NCBI RefSeq assembly: GCF_000014065.1
Contig: NC_008042.1
Coordinates: forward strand, 66,974 to 130,973
DNA length: 64,000 nt
Reading direction: 5' to 3'
Source: Ruegeria sp. TM1040
Lineage (GTDB): Bacteria > Pseudomonadota > Alphaproteobacteria > Rhodobacterales > Rhodobacteraceae
The translations under genes were made by a program, and so were the position numbers. Under the pieces are notes generated by a model. That model was not told where the DNA came from, ran no database searches, and worked only from the letters and a program-made list of their open reading frames with translations. Of this stretch, positions 46,013 through 55,150 are shown in pieces. The stretch's first letter is position 1; each line of letters starts with the position of its first letter.

Positions 46013-47065
46013 TTATGTCTGAACACCCAGACGCTCGCCCACGCCCTTGCGGGACTGCAGAGCACGCCACCAATCCTCATTGTCGAGATACCATTGCACC
46101 GTTTTCGCCAAACCTTCCTCGACAGTTACCGAGGGGCGCCAGCCCAGCTCGGTGCGAATACGAGAAGGATCAATCGCATAGCGTGCATCATGGCCGGGGC
46201 GATCCGTCACAAAGGTGATCTGCTCCTTATAGGATGTCCCATCCTCGCGCGGGCGCTTGTCATCAAGGATCGCACAAAGCGTTTCCACCAGCTCAAGGTT
46301 GGTGCGCTCATTTTCGCCGCCCACATTATAGCTGCGCCCGTTTTCGCCCTTCTGCAGCACCAGCAACAGCGCATCGGCGTGATCTTCCACATAGAGCCAG
46401 TCGCGAATGTTGGACCCATCGCCATAGATCGGCAGGGCCTTACCGGCGAGCGCATTCAAAATCACCACCGGGATGAGCTTTTCGGGGAAATGGAAGGGGC
46501 CGTAGTTGTTGGAGCAATTGGTCAGCACCACCGGCAGCCCATAGGTCTCATGCCAGGCGCGCACCAGATGGTCGCTCGAGGCTTTGGAGGCCGAATAGGG
46601 CGAGCGCGGATCATAGGCGGTCTCTTCCGTGAACATCACCGATTTGTCGGTCGGCAGGCTGCCATAGACCTCATCGGTCGAGATATGATGGAAGCGAAAC
46701 CGCGCAGGTTTTCCCACCGCGATCCAGAACTTGCGCGCAGCTTCAAGCATGTTGAAGGTACCGGTCACATTTGTCTCGATAAAATCACCGGGCCCATCAA
46801 TGGAACGATCCACATGGCTCTCGGCGGCCAGATGCATCACAGCATCCGGTGCATGTTCGGCAAAGATCCGGTCCAATGCGGCACGATCGCGAATGTCGGC
46901 CTCTTCAAAGACATAAGACGGGCTCTCGGCGACGCTGGCGACATTGTCCAGACAGGCCGCATAGGTCAGCGCATCCAAGTTGACCACCTCATGGCCTGCC
47001 GCAATCGCTTGGCGCACCACCGCAGAGCCGATAAAGCCCGCACCGCCCGTCACCAGTATCTTCAT
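46013..47065 (-). CDS. rmlB: dTDP-glucose 4,6-dehydratase RmlB
   Basis: This 350-residue extended SDR enzyme converts dTDP-glucose to dTDP-4-keto-6-deoxyglucose. It starts at ATG 47065 ([13 protein letters not shown]), after AAGGAG 8 nt upstream. Key motifs are [32 protein letters not shown] (catalytic Asp/Glu) and [10 protein letters not shown] (Y-x3-K), with [17 protein letters not shown]. The full length is normal. Confidence 0.97.
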   Translation of the reverse strand: MKILVTGGAGFIGSAVVRQAIAAGHEVVNLDALTYAACLDNVASVAESPSYVFEEADIRDRAALDRIFAEHAPDAVMHLAAESHVDRSIDGPGDFIETNVTGTFNMLEAARKFWIAVGKPARFRFHHISTDEVYGSLPTDKSVMFTEETAYDPRSPYSASKASSDHLVRAWHETYGLPVVLTNCSNNYGPFHFPEKLIPVVILNALAGKALPIYGDGSNIRDWLYVEDHADALLLVLQKGENGRSYNVGGENERTNLELVETLCAILDDKRPREDGTSYKEQITFVTDRPGHDARYAIDPSRIRTELGWRPSVTVEEGLAKTVQWYLDNEDWWRALQSRKGVGERLGVQT

Positions 47066-47122
47066 GGGTCTGCTCCTTGCCCAACCATTTGTGGTCCACA
47101 AACCCAAAGGGCTGCGGTGTCG

Positions 47123-48247
47123 TTAGTCTGACTGTCCCGCGCGCACGGCTCCCATCCGCCCCAGCGGCTTGTGGCGCAAGCGCAGGAAATATCTCTCATA
47201 ATAGCGAAAGCTTACCTCCGCCAAAAGAAACGTACCGCCCCAGTATGCGAGAAGAAAGATCGCGCTGTCCTGCGCAAACCCAAGCGGTTCGCCCGCAAGG
47301 CGCACCATATGCAGAACCATCAGATGCAACAGGTAGATACCATAGCTGACCATGCCGATGCGCACCAAGGGACGCAGACGCAACATCCCGTGTAGCCAGC
47401 TGTCTTCACGCAGCACCAATGTCGCCAGCCAACCGGTCATCGCCAAATGGACCAAGAGATAGGGCCAGCCCGCCAGTACCTGCGGCAACAGCAAAAAAAC
47501 CAGCGCCAACAAAACCCCAAGCCCCACAAAAGGCATCCCCGCACCACCTAAAAGACGCCACACAAGTGCAAACCCGCGCGGATCATGCAGCATTAACGCT
47601 AGCCCCGCCCCCAACAAGAGCGGCGCATAGGTGGCATCGGGCAAATGCACCCAGAGCGGGCCCAACTCAAACGGAACGACCCCAAAGGTCCTGAGTACAC
47701 CGCTCACGGCCACCACATTCAGCACCACCCCCAAGAGCACCACCGCCCCCCAGAGCCGCGGCGGCAACCAGATCAGCACCAGTGGCCACAAGAGATAGAA
47801 CTGCTCCTCGATTGACAGGGACCAGGTAGGATAGAGCGTCGGAATATGCTCGGTGAGGAAATTGGCAAAAAACAGGTAATAGGCTGGCCAGATCTTCAGG
47901 GCCTCCCAATGGCCGCTGACGATCACAAAATAGATCCCAGCCACGGTCACCACCAGATAATAGAGCGGCAGGATGCGCAGCGCGCGGCGCCAGTAAAACG
48001 CCCCAAGCGCAATCGCCCCCTCCCGGTCGCGCTCGCGCAACAAAAGCGTGGTGATCAAAAATCCCGAAATCACAAAGAACAGATCCACCCCCAGAAAACC
48101 ACGCGACCACGCGCCCGCCTCCTGCGCTAGAGCGCTGTGATGGATCAGGACCCCCCCGATCGCCAGCGCCCGCAACCCATCCAGCGCCCCAAAGCGGGTC
48201 CGCTCCAGATAGGCGCGATGGGCTTGAGGCGCGGTCAAGGCAGGCAT
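47123..48247 (-). CDS. acyltransferase family 3 membrane protein
   Basis: This 374-residue integral membrane O-acyltransferase (Nodulation-protein-like, AT3) has about ten helices. It has the N-terminal motif RFGALDGLRALAIGGVLIHHS with the essential His, then FLGVDLFFVISGFLITTLL, R-x10-R (FYWRRALRILPLYY) and TWSLSIEEQFYLLWP. I start it at ATG 48247, 2 nt after the rmlC stop (translational coupling). Its position inside the rml operon suggests it acetylates the rhamnose polysaccharide. Confidence 0.92.
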   Translation of the reverse strand: MPALTAPQAHRAYLERTRFGALDGLRALAIGGVLIHHSALAQEAGAWSRGFLGVDLFFVISGFLITTLLLRERDREGAIALGAFYWRRALRILPLYYLVVTVAGIYFVIVSGHWEALKIWPAYYLFFANFLTEHIPTLYPTWSLSIEEQFYLLWPLVLIWLPPRLWGAVVLLGVVLNVVAVSGVLRTFGVVPFELGPLWVHLPDATYAPLLLGAGLALMLHDPRGFALVWRLLGGAGMPFVGLGVLLALVFLLLPQVLAGWPYLLVHLAMTGWLATLVLREDSWLHGMLRLRPLVRIGMVSYGIYLLHLMVLHMVRLAGEPLGFAQDSAIFLLAYWGGTFLLAEVSFRYYERYFLRLRHKPLGRMGAVRAGQSD

Positions 48248-48251
48248 CGGA

Positions 48252-48800
48252 TCAGAATACGAAGGGGCTTTGCAAATCCGCAAACTTGGGCGCGGCGGCA
48301 TCTTTTTCCGACAGGATCGGCTGGCCATCAAAGCCCCAATCAATCCCGCAGCTGTCCCAGCGCACCCCCCCGTCGCACTCGGGCGCGTAGTAATCGGTGC
48401 ATTTATAGATGATCTCGGTCATCGGCGCGCGGGTGATGAACCCGTGCAAAAAACCTTTGGGCACCAGGAGTTGGCGGCCATTTTCGGCCGAAAGCTCCAC
48501 TCCGATCCATTCTCCATAAGTGGGCGAGCCGTTGCGGATATCGACCACCACGTCAAACAGCACCCCCTGCCCACAGCGCACAAGCTTGTCCTGGGCATGG
48601 GGCGGGGCCTGGAAATGAAGACCGCGAATAGTGCCGACATCGGCGGACATGGAGTGGTTGTCCTGCACAAACTCCAGATCGAGGCCATGTTCAGCCATGC
48701 GCTTGCGGTTCCAGCTCTCGGAAAAAAAACCGCGCGCATCACCAAACCGCGCCGGTGTCAGGATTTTCACACCAGAGAGTTTTGTATCTTCGACCTTCAT
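48252..48800 (-). CDS. rmlC: dTDP-4-dehydrorhamnose 3,5-epimerase RmlC
   Basis: This 182-residue cupin enzyme epimerises dTDP-4-keto-6-deoxyglucose at C3 and C5. Motifs: RGFFSESWNRKRM, FVQDNHSMS, GTIRGLHFQAPPHAQDKLVRC (catalytic His), DIRNGSPTYGEW, LVPKGFLHGFI and YKCTDYYAPECD. It is the first gene of the operon, so the promoter lies in 48801-49102. The ribosome site GAAGGA is present. Confidence 0.97.
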   Translation of the reverse strand: MKVEDTKLSGVKILTPARFGDARGFFSESWNRKRMAEHGLDLEFVQDNHSMSADVGTIRGLHFQAPPHAQDKLVRCGQGVLFDVVVDIRNGSPTYGEWIGVELSAENGRQLLVPKGFLHGFITRAPMTEIIYKCTDYYAPECDGGVRWDSCGIDWGFDGQPILSEKDAAAPKFADLQSPFVF

Positions 48801-49102
48801 GGCAACGTCCTTCGTCTCGTCTCAACAGGGCTACCGGCATCACACACGGCAGTCACCGCAACGCCCCTGTTCTTTGACCTTTTCTTCGGCAGGCAGCGTA
48901 AGATTTATTACACCATACGGCGGAAAATACAGTAAGAACAAACAGCCTCTCCAGTTTGTCACTGGCCCTGTCGCCGGCAAGAGACTGAAAACATACCACT
49001 CTCAAGTCGCGCATGTGAGTACTACGGTTCATGAGAATTGAATGGCGCGGCTGTGCGGTTTCCTTAAGTTCTGAGCGTTAGTTTGGCCAGAGCTTTGGGA
49101 TG
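48801..49102 (-). promoter_or_regulatory. promoter region of the rml operon
   Basis: About 300 nt between the kdgK stop and the rmlC start, both on the minus strand. I see no gene. It must carry the rml promoter, but I cannot place -35/-10 boxes with confidence. Confidence 0.4.
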
Positions 49103-49990
49103 TTACGAAACGAGCAACGCTCCGGACACTTGCAAAACGCACGCCGCATGCTTGTGCGCAGCAATCAAGGCCTCTTTGGGTGCAGCGCCCTGCAAGCGAG
49201 CGGCGAGCCATGCCGCATTAAAAGAGTCACCCGCACCCGTCGCGTCAACAACGGGCACCGCCAGTCTGTCGGCGGCGATTTCTAAAGTGCCGTCAGAGCC
49301 GGAATAGATCGCAGGACGCGCTGCATCTTTCACCACGACCTCCCCTACACCGAGGCGTGTGTAACGCGCCACCGTCGCTTGAGGCGCGACATCCCCAAAC
49401 AGCGCAGCATCGTCGTCAAAGCTGGGCAAGATCACATCAGATCGCACCGCCGCATACGTCAGAGCAGCACGACAGTCTTCTTGGCTACTCCACAGTGTTG
49501 GTCTGATGTTGGGATCAAAAGCAACCTGCGCACCAGATTCTGTAATTGCCGCCCAAAGTACTTCGCGCGCCTTGGGTGATAGAATGGCTAGTGTAATACC
49601 GGACAGGCAGACCAAATCGGCCTCTTGCAAGGCTCGTGCCAAGGCTGCTGGATCATCAGCGAGCTGCCGCGCAGCAGATGTTTCTCTCCAATAGCTAAAG
49701 GCACGATCGCCGTTTTCTTGCCGGATCAAGTATAAGCCCGTAGTCATACCAGCAATCTGGCGAATGTGGGCGATTCCAACTCCCTGCGACTGGATGAAAT
49801 CCAACATCGCATTCGATGTGCTATCGTCACCCACGGCGCTCAGATAGTCGACGCAATGATCCGAACCCAGTAGGTATCTCAGGTGCCATGCCATGTTGAA
49901 GGTATCGCCTGCAAACCCCATGCGATAAAGCCCGCCGTCAACGGGAGCCATCTCAACCATGCATTCTCCGATAACGACAATCCGTGTCAT
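49103..49990 (-). CDS. kdgK: 2-keto-3-deoxygluconate kinase (PfkB family)
   Basis: This 295-residue PfkB kinase phosphorylates KDG to KDPG, the exit step of the uronate pathway. It starts MTRIVVIGECMVEMAP, with the sugar-binding GFAGDTFNMAWHLRYL, the VAFDPNIRPTLW motif and the PfkB signature DATGAGDSFNAAWLAARL with the catalytic Asp. The ATG overlaps the uxaC stop (TAATG). It is the last gene of the minus-strand operon. Eda (KDPG aldolase) is not in the window. Confidence 0.9.
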   Translation of the reverse strand: MTRIVVIGECMVEMAPVDGGLYRMGFAGDTFNMAWHLRYLLGSDHCVDYLSAVGDDSTSNAMLDFIQSQGVGIAHIRQIAGMTTGLYLIRQENGDRAFSYWRETSAARQLADDPAALARALQEADLVCLSGITLAILSPKAREVLWAAITESGAQVAFDPNIRPTLWSSQEDCRAALTYAAVRSDVILPSFDDDAALFGDVAPQATVARYTRLGVGEVVVKDAARPAIYSGSDGTLEIAADRLAVPVVDATGAGDSFNAAWLAARLQGAAPKEALIAAHKHAACVLQVSGALLVS

Positions 49991-51387
49991 TACTGCTCCA
50001 GAAACCAGGCCTTGGCGTTGTTGTAGCAGATGTCGCGCACCAGTCGGTCGAGCAGGTCGGCGTCATCTGGTAAGTGGCCAGTCTCGGCCCAGCGACCAAT
50101 CATGCCACACAACAAGCGGCGGAAATACTCATGCCGAGGGAAAGACAGGAAGGAGCGGCTATCTGTCAACATCCCAAGGAATGTCGACAGAAGGCCAACC
50201 TGGGCCAGGGTACGCATCTGCGCTTCCATCCCATCCAGCGTGTCATTGAACCACCAAGCGGCGCCAGCCTGTATCTTTCCAGGAACCGAGCCATCCTGAA
50301 AGGTGCCAGCGGTTGCAGCAAGGATGGGATTTCGGGAGGGGTCAAGACCATAAAGCACCATACGCGGTAGTTTCCCGTCACGATCCAGCCGATCCAGCAG
50401 GATGTTCAGCGGACCGGCCATATCGGTGTCGCGCATGCTATCACCGCCTGCGTCGGGACCAACTCCTAGCAACAGTCGAGATGAACCATTGCGCACAACG
50501 TTCATGTGGCACTGCATCACCAAGCCGCGTACGGCATAAGCACGTCCAAGGGCGTCGAAGAGCGCAGCACGGTGACCCGCCACTTGCTCCGGTGTGATGG
50601 GTTTTCCCTGTCGGGCGGCTTTGAGCGCCGCGTCCAAATCGAAGGCACCAGGGATATTAGCGGCATCCAAGTGGCTGATCCCATGATCGGCTGCTCTGCA
50701 CCCCTGCTCCACGAAATAATCCAGCCTGAGGGAAAGGGCCGCGACCAAATCATCAAAGGAATGGATGGGATGTGTAAGTGCCTCCAGGCTGTCCATGTAG
50801 GCCGCGAAACCTGGAGCCTCTATCTGCACGGATTTGTCGGGCCGGAAGGTTGGAACCACCCGGATGTCTGAGCCTGCCATTGCGGCATGGTGCTCTAGGG
50901 TATCAAGCGGGTCATCTGTTGTGCCGACCAACTCCACCTTCATTTTGCGTAAAAGGCTTTGCGCGGAATACCCTTTTTCTCCCAGCTGCGCATTGGCCGC
51001 GTCCCAAACATTGTCGGCGCTTATGGGCGATAGCACTGTGCCGTTCAGATCGAAGTAGCGCCACAGCTCAAGATGTGACCAATGATGAACCGGGTTGAGA
51101 ACAGCACGAGGCATCGCCTCCGCAAAGGCGTCGAATTTCTCGCGCCAAGTCGCGTCACCTGTCACCCGAGCTTCATCGATACCAGCCCATCGCATGACGC
51201 GCCACTTATAGTGATCATGGGCGAGCCACATCTCGCCCAGATTTTCCCACGTACGATCACTGGCGATTTCAGCCGGCGGGAGGTGATTATGATAATCCAC
51301 AATCGGCAGATATCTCGCGACCTCATGAAACAGTCGCCTTGCTGTCGCAGTGTCGAGCAAAAAATCCTGATGAAGAAAGCCCGTCAT
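49990..51387 (-). CDS. uxaC: glucuronate isomerase UxaC
   Basis: This 465-residue isomerase converts D-glucuronate to D-fructuronate (and galacturonate to tagaturonate). The N-terminal metal-binding motif VDYHNHLPPAEIA, then LAHDHYKWRVMRWAGI and HWSHLELWRYFD, are family signatures; RLLLGVGPDAGGDSM and FLSFPRHEYFRRLLCG close the C-terminal barrel. It overlaps uxuB (ATGA) and kdgK (1 nt). Length is standard. Confidence 0.96.
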   Translation of the reverse strand: MTGFLHQDFLLDTATARRLFHEVARYLPIVDYHNHLPPAEIASDRTWENLGEMWLAHDHYKWRVMRWAGIDEARVTGDATWREKFDAFAEAMPRAVLNPVHHWSHLELWRYFDLNGTVLSPISADNVWDAANAQLGEKGYSAQSLLRKMKVELVGTTDDPLDTLEHHAAMAGSDIRVVPTFRPDKSVQIEAPGFAAYMDSLEALTHPIHSFDDLVAALSLRLDYFVEQGCRAADHGISHLDAANIPGAFDLDAALKAARQGKPITPEQVAGHRAALFDALGRAYAVRGLVMQCHMNVVRNGSSRLLLGVGPDAGGDSMRDTDMAGPLNILLDRLDRDGKLPRMVLYGLDPSRNPILAATAGTFQDGSVPGKIQAGAAWWFNDTLDGMEAQMRTLAQVGLLSTFLGMLTDSRSFLSFPRHEYFRRLLCGMIGRWAETGHLPDDADLLDRLVRDICYNNAKAWFLEQ

Positions 51388-52799
51388 CTGCGTAGTTCCT
51401 TCGCGGTGGTTGTCACGGTCGCCTTTGCCCCGCCCTGCAATCGCTCAAAGGCCACGCTAATAGCGGCTTGGAACTCTGCTAGCGGACGCAGCGCGTCTGG
51501 AACCAAGGAGGGTAGCGACAGAACCGCCGCGACTGGGTCATTGCAAAGAGCGGCACGACGCAACTCATCCTGTCGAGGATCCGGAACAGGAGGAAGGCTA
51601 CCCAACCCTTTGATCCAAGCAGCCACCGCCAAGGCTGAAACCGACCACTCGCGTTTGGCTTCGAGGTTAATAGCTATCGGAGCGAACAGGCGTTGCGGCA
51701 TCTTCTGGCTGCTGTCGCTGGCGATCTGGTCTAGTCGATGCCGGAGCCGGGTGTTTTCAAACCGTTTTAATAACTCATCCGCATAGGCTGCGAGATCGAT
51801 ACCCTCGAGTGGACGCAGTGTTGCGGCCTGCTCAGCCAACATTAGGTGGCGGATTAAAGCACGCAGCTCCTTGTCAGCCATGCAGTCGGCCACTGTTTGA
51901 TATCCCAGCAACTGACCCAGCCAAGCCAAAGTGGTATGCGCACCATTGAGCAGTCTTAGTTTCATTTCCTCAAACGGCTGTACGTCTGCAACCAACATAG
52001 CACCACCCTCTGCAAAGGGGGGGCGCTCATTGGCAAAGTCATCTTCAATCACCCACTGTCTGAAGGGTTCACACAAAACCGCATTGGGGTCATCTCGGCC
52101 AAGTGCGGATGCGACCGCTGTATGACTGTCATCGGTCATGGCAGGCACGATCCGGTCCACCATCGACGAGGGGAACCGAACATGGGTTCTAATCCATTCC
52201 GCAAGATTTAGATCCAATTCCTCAGCAAACCCCAGCACAGCGGCGCGAGTGAGCGCGCCGTTATCCGGCTGATTGTCACAAGACAAGATCGTGATTCCGC
52301 CAAGATCTGCCGCGCGCCGGCGCTCCAAGCCTGACACCAACACACCGATGGCAGTGGTCGGCAACCCGCCGTCCAACTCAGCCTGTATAGCGGCTTGCGT
52401 CAGGTCGAGCTGGCCATCCTTTGTACAGTACCCTTTTTCGGTAATGGTCAACAAGATCACAGACATATCTGGAGACGCGATTAACGCGGGGATAGCATCT
52501 ACCCCGTCGCGGGCGGGGTGACAGGTGCCACACAAGAGGCCGATTTCTCGTAGTGTTATAGTGTCACCATCGGCTTCGGCGATGTGATATCGCCCCTGGA
52601 CTGCGTCCAAGCTGTCCAACGCATCCACTCCGGAATTCAGTCGCGCAGCGACCACACCCCAATCGCCACCCTCGGCCACAAGCCCATGGTGAAGATAGAC
52701 CATAGGGTGGGCACGGGCAAAAGCACCAAAGCCGATATGCAGAATACGCGGCTTGAGCAGGGTTTGTTCGTAAGAACAAGGGATAAGAGAATTGGTCAT
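51384..52799 (-). CDS. uxuB: fructuronate reductase (mannitol dehydrogenase family)
   Basis: This 471-residue polyol dehydrogenase converts D-fructuronate to D-mannonate with NADH. It has a Rossmann start (RILHIGFGAFARAHPMVYL), TITEKGYC, SCDNQPDNG and the NGAHTTLAWLGQLLGYQTV motif with the conserved catalytic Lys nearby (EEMKLRLLNG). It sits between GH31 and uxaC with 4-nt overlaps on both sides. The context points to UxuB rather than mannitol dehydrogenase. Confidence 0.93.
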   Translation of the reverse strand: MTNSLIPCSYEQTLLKPRILHIGFGAFARAHPMVYLHHGLVAEGGDWGVVAARLNSGVDALDSLDAVQGRYHIAEADGDTITLREIGLLCGTCHPARDGVDAIPALIASPDMSVILLTITEKGYCTKDGQLDLTQAAIQAELDGGLPTTAIGVLVSGLERRRAADLGGITILSCDNQPDNGALTRAAVLGFAEELDLNLAEWIRTHVRFPSSMVDRIVPAMTDDSHTAVASALGRDDPNAVLCEPFRQWVIEDDFANERPPFAEGGAMLVADVQPFEEMKLRLLNGAHTTLAWLGQLLGYQTVADCMADKELRALIRHLMLAEQAATLRPLEGIDLAAYADELLKRFENTRLRHRLDQIASDSSQKMPQRLFAPIAINLEAKREWSVSALAVAAWIKGLGSLPPVPDPRQDELRRAALCNDPVAAVLSLPSLVPDALRPLAEFQAAISVAFERLQGGAKATVTTTAKELRR

Positions 52800-55150
52800 A
52801 AGTCGATCCTCGTTCCCGTCTTCAGAATGCGTCGTTCACCAGCCGGCAGGACCACCAGTGCCTCTGGTAAAACCGGCGCGCCATTACCCTCACGTTTCGA
52901 GATCAGGCTGATGTGGTCATTGGTGCTGTTCAAGACGAGATGAGACAGGCACCACTTACCCGTCTTTGTCACACCGTCATCCTCATAGAGGAGGCTGGTC
53001 GTTTCCTGTACGCCTTGCGCGGGGAACACAGCCAAAAGTCGCGCGATCTCCATCTCGGGTGCTGCGCGGTCTGCCCCTTGGCCCATCGGAACCACGGCGC
53101 CCCCGCGGATAAACAGCGGAATGGTATCAAGAGCGACAGGCACGGTGAGCCATTGTCCGCCTTCGTGCCAAAGACCAGTGTGGAAATCCCACCAGCCCCC
53201 GGAATGCCGCGGTAAATAGACCGAGATCGCATCAACACCCTTGTCCAAGACTGTCGCCACTAAGAGATCCCGCCCGAGAAGAAAGCTATCGCTCTCCTCC
53301 CAAGCTTGAGGGTCAGCACCAAAATCAAGGAACAAAGGTCGTAGCATCGGCTCACTGCGCTCGGCCGCCTGCCACAGGCAGGTGTAGAGATAAGGCAGAA
53401 GTTGGTACCGCAATTCTATCGCCGCGCGGATGTGGTCCGTCACCTCAGGATACATCCAAGGCTCGTTTACTGTCGCATCATCATTCCATGAGTGAATGGT
53501 AAAACGAGGATGGAACACACCATTTTGGACCCAGCGCACAAACAGCTCCGGTTCTGGCCGCGGCCCAGAGAAGCCACCGATGTCATGTCCAATGTTATAA
53601 AAGCCAGACATGCTCATGCCGAGGCCCATCCGCTGGTTCCAGCGCAGCGTCTTCCAATCTGTGCGATTGTCTCCGCTCCAAGTCTGGGCATAACGCTGCA
53701 ATCCCGGGGCGCCTGATCGACTGATTAGGTAGGGCCGCTTCTCCGGTGCATGGGCCTCCTGCGCCTCCATTGATGCGCGCGTCATAAGTATGGGCATTAC
53801 AGGACGCATTAGCGACATGTCGATTGCCTTACCGAAACCCGCGCATTGAGCGTGTCGGTCCCAGATTTCGTATTCGTTGTTATCGTTCCAGGTTGAGCCT
53901 ATACCGCGCTGCAACAGCGCCTCGCCGATATTTTGCTTCCACCAATCCACAGTCGCTTGGTTAGTAAAGTCGAGATGCGAGCCTTCGTCGTCCCAAAAGA
54001 CCGAGCGTTCTGGTCCGCAGTTCGTGTCCGCTTCTGCGCTCGCCTGCACGAACAACCCTGCGTTGGCGACTTCGGCGTAACGCGGATGGTCCTGCAGCAG
54101 GCAAGGTTTGATATTGGCAATGAGATGCACCCCCTTATCGGCAAATTTTGCCGCCATAGCCGCAGGGTCGGGCACCTTCTCATCATTCCAGTTGAACACA
54201 TACCGCTTCGGCCCTATCGAGGTGTAGCCCGACGACATCTGAAAACTGTCACAAGGGATACGATACTCTGCAATCTTAGTTAGAAAACCTTCCAGCTGCG
54301 CCTGTGCGTCCGGTGCATCTGTGTAGGACATTGTTGACCCAGAGTACCCAAGGCTCCAACGCGGCGGAAAGGCGGTGCCGCCGGTCAATCGCTCTTGTTG
54401 TTTGACCAAGTCGAGCAACTCAGGCGCCCATGTCATATAAAAATCGAGATCGCCATCCTCGGCACGATAGGCGCGATAAGGGGCGTGGTAGTTGTCCAAT
54501 TCATTGCCGAAATCGAACCAGCAACTAGCCAAGTTATCGTAAAAGATGGACCAACACCCGGCAGTTTGTGTCCGCGTCAGAGTGAAGGGCACGTGCTTGT
54601 AGAGTGGGTCAGTGCGCTCAGCATCGTAACCCATCGCATCTAAGTTGCGCATTTCGTAGCGCTGACCAACACGGTTAAGCGGGCCTGTCTTTTCGCCAAG
54701 TCCAAAAACCGGTTCTTGCGGGTGTCGGGATAGAAAATGCGCATGGGCATGATCCCGCAGGCCCAAGTGAATGCCTCCGGTTGGGCGATCCTCGGCGAAG
54801 GCTTTCCATGCTCCGTTCACCTTGGCCTCCCACACCATCTGTAGCGGTGCCAAAATACGAAGCCGCATTGTCTCAGTCGACAAAACGAGTTCAGTCTCGT
54901 TTTGCGAGAGCTGCGGGGGCGGGCAGGAAAAGCCAGAGATGTCTTCGCGCCGACGGCCCTCCCATGGGGCATCCCCGGCAGGCGCCACAGTCCATGTTCG
55001 CTCCAAGCGCCACTCTGCGTCTTTTTGCAGAGATACGCGAAACCTGTTTTCCTCCAGTACAGATATATGCAGTAGGTGGCGGCCTTCGACGCGCAAAATC
55101 ACACCTGTGGTGGTTTCCGCTTCCAAAGCCCAGATTTTAAGACACTTCAT
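52796..55150 (-). CDS. GH31 alpha-glycosidase (alpha-xylosidase/glucosidase type)
   Basis: This 784-residue family-31 glycosidase has an N-terminal beta-sandwich (to about 240) and a catalytic barrel with nucleophile Asp423 (TWNDNNEYEI) and acid/base Asp494 (TWSGDNRTDW). C-terminal beta-domains follow (FLLGRDLLVATVLDKG ... PLFIRGGAVVPM). There is no signal peptide, so it is cytoplasmic. In a glucuronoside locus it may remove alpha-linked xylose, glucose or uronic acid from imported oligosaccharides. It overlaps dctM by 1 nt and uxuB by 4 nt. Confidence 0.92.
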   Translation of the reverse strand: MKCLKIWALEAETTTGVILRVEGRHLLHISVLEENRFRVSLQKDAEWRLERTWTVAPAGDAPWEGRRREDISGFSCPPPQLSQNETELVLSTETMRLRILAPLQMVWEAKVNGAWKAFAEDRPTGGIHLGLRDHAHAHFLSRHPQEPVFGLGEKTGPLNRVGQRYEMRNLDAMGYDAERTDPLYKHVPFTLTRTQTAGCWSIFYDNLASCWFDFGNELDNYHAPYRAYRAEDGDLDFYMTWAPELLDLVKQQERLTGGTAFPPRWSLGYSGSTMSYTDAPDAQAQLEGFLTKIAEYRIPCDSFQMSSGYTSIGPKRYVFNWNDEKVPDPAAMAAKFADKGVHLIANIKPCLLQDHPRYAEVANAGLFVQASAEADTNCGPERSVFWDDEGSHLDFTNQATVDWWKQNIGEALLQRGIGSTWNDNNEYEIWDRHAQCAGFGKAIDMSLMRPVMPILMTRASMEAQEAHAPEKRPYLISRSGAPGLQRYAQTWSGDNRTDWKTLRWNQRMGLGMSMSGFYNIGHDIGGFSGPRPEPELFVRWVQNGVFHPRFTIHSWNDDATVNEPWMYPEVTDHIRAAIELRYQLLPYLYTCLWQAAERSEPMLRPLFLDFGADPQAWEESDSFLLGRDLLVATVLDKGVDAISVYLPRHSGGWWDFHTGLWHEGGQWLTVPVALDTIPLFIRGGAVVPMGQGADRAAPEMEIARLLAVFPAQGVQETTSLLYEDDGVTKTGKWCLSHLVLNSTNDHISLISKREGNGAPVLPEALVVLPAGERRILKTGTRIDL

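Noticed and set aside
43362..47131. Several long plus-strand frames (up to 402 codons) over the rhamnose genes
   Set aside because: They are antisense shadows, common in GC-rich DNA. The minus-strand frames encode full-length RmlA, RmlD, RmlB and a glycosyltransferase.
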